NCBI GenBank assembly: GCA_051961995.1 | Contig: JBQCCR010000029.1 | Span: 1-16,606, forward strand | Reading direction: 5' to 3' | DNA length: 16,606 bases | From: 66-474 sp051961995 | GTDB lineage: Bacteria; Pseudomonadota; Gammaproteobacteria; Xanthomonadales; Rhodanobacteraceae | Shown here: piece after piece, positions 14,662-16,606 of the stretch | Numbering within the stretch: the stretch's first letter is position 1 | Layout: each line of letters starts with the position of its first letter | The notes under the pieces: generated by a model | What the model was told of the DNA's origin: nothing | The model's input: only the letters and a program-made list of their open reading frames with translations | Databases searched by the model: none | Program-made: the position numbers and the translations under genes

Positions 14662-16026
14662 ATGTCCGGCCCCAGCCACGTCGAAAAGACCCCGATCGAG
14701 CATCGCGCGCAACTGGTGGACTATCTCGCCTCCGGCTCGCGGCCGGCCGACCAGTGGCGCATCGGCACCGAGCACGAGAAATTCGTATTCCGCACCGACG
14801 ATCTGCGCCCGCCGTCCTACGAAGGCGAGCGTGGCATCCGCGCGCTGCTGGAAGGCATGGCGCATCGCGGCTGGGAGCTGGTGCGCGAACGCGACCTGCC
14901 GATCGCGCTCTCGCGCGGACTCGCATCCGTCACGCTGGAGCCGGCCGGTCAACTGGAACTTTCCGGCGCACCGGTGGAGACCATCCACGACACCTGCTGC
15001 GAAGTGCACGAACACCTGACCGACGTGCGTGAGATCGCGGGCCGTCTGGGGCTGGGCATCCTCGGCATGGGCTTCCAGCCGAAATGGAAGCGCGAAGAGA
15101 TGCCGTGGATGCCGAAAGGCCGCTACAAGATCATGCGCGACTACATGCCCAAGGTCGGCTCGCTCGGCCTGGACATGATGACGCGCACCTGCACGGTGCA
15201 GGTGAATCTGGATTTCGGCTCCGAAGCGGACATGGTGAAGAAATTCCGCGTGTCACTGGCGCTGCAGCCCATCGCCACTGCGCTCTTCGCGGATTCGCCG
15301 TTCACCGAAGGCAAGCCCAACGGTTATCTCTCGTACCGCTCGCATATCTGGACCGACACCGATCCGGATCGCACCGGCATGCTGGACTTCGTGTTCGCCG
15401 ACGGCTTCGGTTTCGAGCGCTACGTGGATTACCTGCTCGACATGCCGATGTACTTCGTCTACCGCAAGGGCGAATACATTGATGCGGCGGGCCTGTCGTT
15501 TCGTGATTTCCTCGACGGCAAACTGGCGGTACTGCCGGGCGAGAAACCCACGTTGCGCGACTGGTCGGACCACATGACCACCGCGTTTCCGGAAGTGCGC
15601 CTGAAGCAGTACCTCGAAATGCGCGGCGCCGACGGCGGTCCGTGGAACCGCCTGTGCGCGCTGCCGGCGTTCTGGGTCGGGCTGCTGTACGACGCCACCG
15701 CGCTGGATGCGGCGTGGGATCTGGTCAAGGATTTCTCGATGGCCGAACGCCACGCGCTGCGCGACGGCGTGCCCAGGCACGCCCTGAAGTTGCCGTTCCG
15801 TGGCGAAACGGTGCGCGAACTTTCCCTGCGCGCGCTGGAAATCGCGGGCGCGGGCCTGAAGCGCCGCGCCAAGCTGAATCGCAACGGCGTGGACGAAACG
15901 ATGTTCCTGCAGCCCCTGGTCGAATTGGCCGAAGCCAACCAGACCCCGGCCGAACGCAAGCTGGAGTTGTTCCACGGCGAGTGGCAGGGCAGCGTCGATC
16001 CGGTGTTCCGCGAATTCGCCTACTGA
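14662..16026 (+). CDS. gshA: Glutamate-cysteine ligase, plant/alphaproteobacterial type
   Basis: A 454-residue cytoplasmic ATP-dependent ligase that makes gamma-glutamylcysteine, the first and rate-limiting step of glutathione synthesis. Landmarks are RIGTEHEKF (33-41), SVTLEPAGQLELSG (89-102), MPKGRYKIM (150-158) and TCTVQVNLDF (176-185), all typical of the class shared by plants, alphaproteobacteria and Xanthomonadales and distinct from the E. coli class. The full length is present and ends FREFAY. GGAAG lies 5 bases before the ATG. It follows engB on the same strand after 199 bp and probably has its own promoter. No gshB is in the window. Thiol supply fits with the nearby disulfide-forming genes only in a general way. 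Confidence 0.95.
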   Translation: MSGPSHVEKTPIEHRAQLVDYLASGSRPADQWRIGTEHEKFVFRTDDLRPPSYEGERGIRALLEGMAHRGWELVRERDLPIALSRGLASVTLEPAGQLELSGAPVETIHDTCCEVHEHLTDVREIAGRLGLGILGMGFQPKWKREEMPWMPKGRYKIMRDYMPKVGSLGLDMMTRTCTVQVNLDFGSEADMVKKFRVSLALQPIATALFADSPFTEGKPNGYLSYRSHIWTDTDPDRTGMLDFVFADGFGFERYVDYLLDMPMYFVYRKGEYIDAAGLSFRDFLDGKLAVLPGEKPTLRDWSDHMTTAFPEVRLKQYLEMRGADGGPWNRLCALPAFWVGLLYDATALDAAWDLVKDFSMAERHALRDGVPRHALKLPFRGETVRELSLRALEIAGAGLKRRAKLNRNGVDETMFLQPLVELAEANQTPAERKLELFHGEWQGSVDPVFREFAY

Positions 16027-16091
16027 CCTTTCGGCGCCGACCCCAGGGCAGGGCGTTCGTGGAAACTTGCTCGGGAAACCCAGATTTTGCC

Positions 16092-16188
16092 GTCATCCCG
16101 GAATCGCGAAGCGATATCCGGGACCCAGCGACTTTGCATTTCAGCGCGTTGCGCAAAAGTCACTGGGTCCCGGCTTTCGCCGAATGAC
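16092..16188. repeat. REP-like doublet (REPIN-type inverted element)
   Basis: A 97-bp element bounded by GTCAT and ATGAC. The left unit folds as CCCGGAATCGC-GAA-GCGATATCCGGG, 11 bp with one bulge (16097-16122). The right unit holds CGGC-TTTC-GCCG (16171-16182). The two units are inverted copies: GGGACCCAGCGACTT (from 16121 on) matches AAGTCACTGGGTCCC (16156-16170) with one mismatch, so the whole can fold into one long hairpin. It is related to the element at 2451-2550. Such doublets are usually mobilised in trans by a REP-associated transposase (RayT/TnpA-REP), which is not in this window. Confidence 0.75.
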
Positions 16189-16223
16189 GAAGCAAAGGAC
16201 GGCGACGGGCACCAGGGTTTGGG

Positions 16224-16249
16224 GCGCCGCGATCGCAGCGATCCGGCGC
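16224..16249. repeat. Strong palindromic hairpin, possible REP singlet
   Basis: GCGCCG-C-GATCG (16224-16235) pairs with CGATC-CGGCGC (16239-16249): 11 bp with one bulged C and a CAG loop. Flanking ACCAG (16211-16215) and CTGGT (16253-16257) extend the symmetry. No T-run follows. The GATCGC-AGCGATCCGG core resembles the left unit of the nearby REP-like doublet. Confidence 0.5.
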
Positions 16250-16411
16250 GCGCTGGTTACGTTTCCGTTAGCGGCAAAACCAAGCGTGACGCGTCTCGCG
16301 GCCAATGCCCACTCACGGCTGAACAGTCAATGTGGGGGGAGGGTTTTGTTCAGTGCCACGCCAGCGCATGTTTGGTTTAGTAGTGCGCAACTTTTGGACC
16401 AGGAGTCCATC

Positions 16412-16606
16412 GTGTATCTCTGGCGAATTTACCTGCGGGTGCTGGGTCTGCTTGCACCCGAGCGGAAGCTTGCGATCGTCCTCGCGCTGGCCAACCTCGC
16501 GCTCGCCTGCGTGTTGTTCATCGAACCCATCCTGTTCGGCCGCGTGGTCGACGCGCTGGCCGTACCTTCGAAACACAATCTTGCGCTGCTGATCGGCGGC
16601 TGGGCG
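16412..16606 (+). CDS. ABC exporter, permease N-terminus, NdvA/ChvA-like (cut by window edge)
   Basis: Sixty-five codons are visible from a GTG at 16412, preceded by AGGAG with 6 bases spacing; the gene runs off the window. The start MYLWRIYLRVLGLLAPER leads into a first membrane helix (about 20-36, AIVLALANLALACVLFI) and then EPILFGRVVDAL (38-49), the conserved end of transmembrane helix 1 in fused permease-ATPase exporters. This arrangement resembles the N-terminus of NdvA/ChvA, which export cyclic beta-1,2-glucan to the periplasm, more than MsbA. The ATPase domain lies outside the window, so substrate assignment is tentative. It is preceded by a 385-bp repeat-bearing intergenic region and is probably the first gene of its transcript. 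Confidence 0.75.
   Translation, partial: MYLWRIYLRVLGLLAPERKLAIVLALANLALACVLFIEPILFGRVVDALAVPSKHNLALLIGGWA

Larger units (their letters stand above)
16027..16411. other. Gene-free region upstream of the ABC exporter
   Basis: This 385-bp stretch has no credible coding sequence. It contains a REP-like doublet (16092-16188), a second strong hairpin (16224-16249) and, near the exporter, a CTGAACA/TGTTCAG inverted repeat (16319-16325 and 16347-16353) around the G-rich TGTGGGGGGAGGG. The last could be part of the exporter promoter or leader. I see no convincing -10/-35 pair. Confidence 0.55.

Noticed and set aside
16319..16353. G-rich inverted repeat as a G-quadruplex or riboswitch
   Set aside because: Only two G-runs are present and no known riboswitch consensus can be recognised; mentioned only as a possible leader element.
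1..16606. CRISPR array, tRNA/rRNA genes, insertion sequence, prophage or defence system
   Set aside because: I saw no regularly spaced repeats, no cloverleaf, no transposase, integrase or phage motif, and no defence-type gene cluster on either strand.

Overview
The window looks like a chromosomal housekeeping segment from a GC-rich gammaproteobacterium of the Xanthomonadales/Lysobacterales (Xanthomonas, Rhodanobacter or Dyella relatives). The reasons are the high GC content, the plant/alphaproteobacterial-type glutamate-cysteine ligase, a large TonB-dependent receptor, an Slt-type transglycosylase next to an NDUFA9-like gene, and REP-like repeats with the core GTCATTCCGGCGAAAGCCGGAA. The assignment is inferred from gene content, not from a database match. 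Almost all of the window is ordinary protein-coding sequence. I see no phage, plasmid, IS, CRISPR, tRNA or rRNA.

Left part (1-3784). A truncated EcsC-like gene and a pteridine reductase run leftward. A MidA/NDUFAF7-type methyltransferase is divergent from them. The methyltransferase converges with cca (CCA-adding enzyme) across a 130-bp gap that holds a REP-like doublet.

Middle (3785-10863). A TonB-dependent receptor of 982 residues has its own candidate promoter and ends at a strong intrinsic terminator. Opposite it runs a tightly packed leftward set: an EEP-family nuclease, slt, and an NDUFA9-like SDR protein (1-nt gap between slt and the SDR gene).

Right part (10963-16606). A leftward envelope redox group consists of cytochrome c4, dsbA and a predicted lipoprotein DsbA that overlaps dsbA by ATGA. 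Divergent from it are engB and gshA. The last gene is the start of an ABC exporter that resembles the cyclic beta-glucan exporter NdvA/ChvA. Two stretches over 300 bp lack genes: 13486-13853 (upstream of engB) and 16027-16411 (upstream of the exporter).

The most interesting non-coding signal is at about 13593-13707. It is an unannotated plus-strand stretch of consecutive hairpins that ends in a stem followed by TTTTT. Its unpaired segments repeat CTCC/CCTCC, which are complementary to Shine-Dalgarno sequences. It sits just upstream of engB, the neighbourhood where enterics carry Spot 42 and Pseudomonas carries ErsA, so a Spot42/ErsA/sX13-like small RNA is a reasonable, testable hypothesis. 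The two DsbA proteins, the cytochrome c4 and a receptor with exactly eight close cysteine pairs suggest an envelope in which disulfide formation matters. The eight pairs are seen in the sequence; the functional link is inference.
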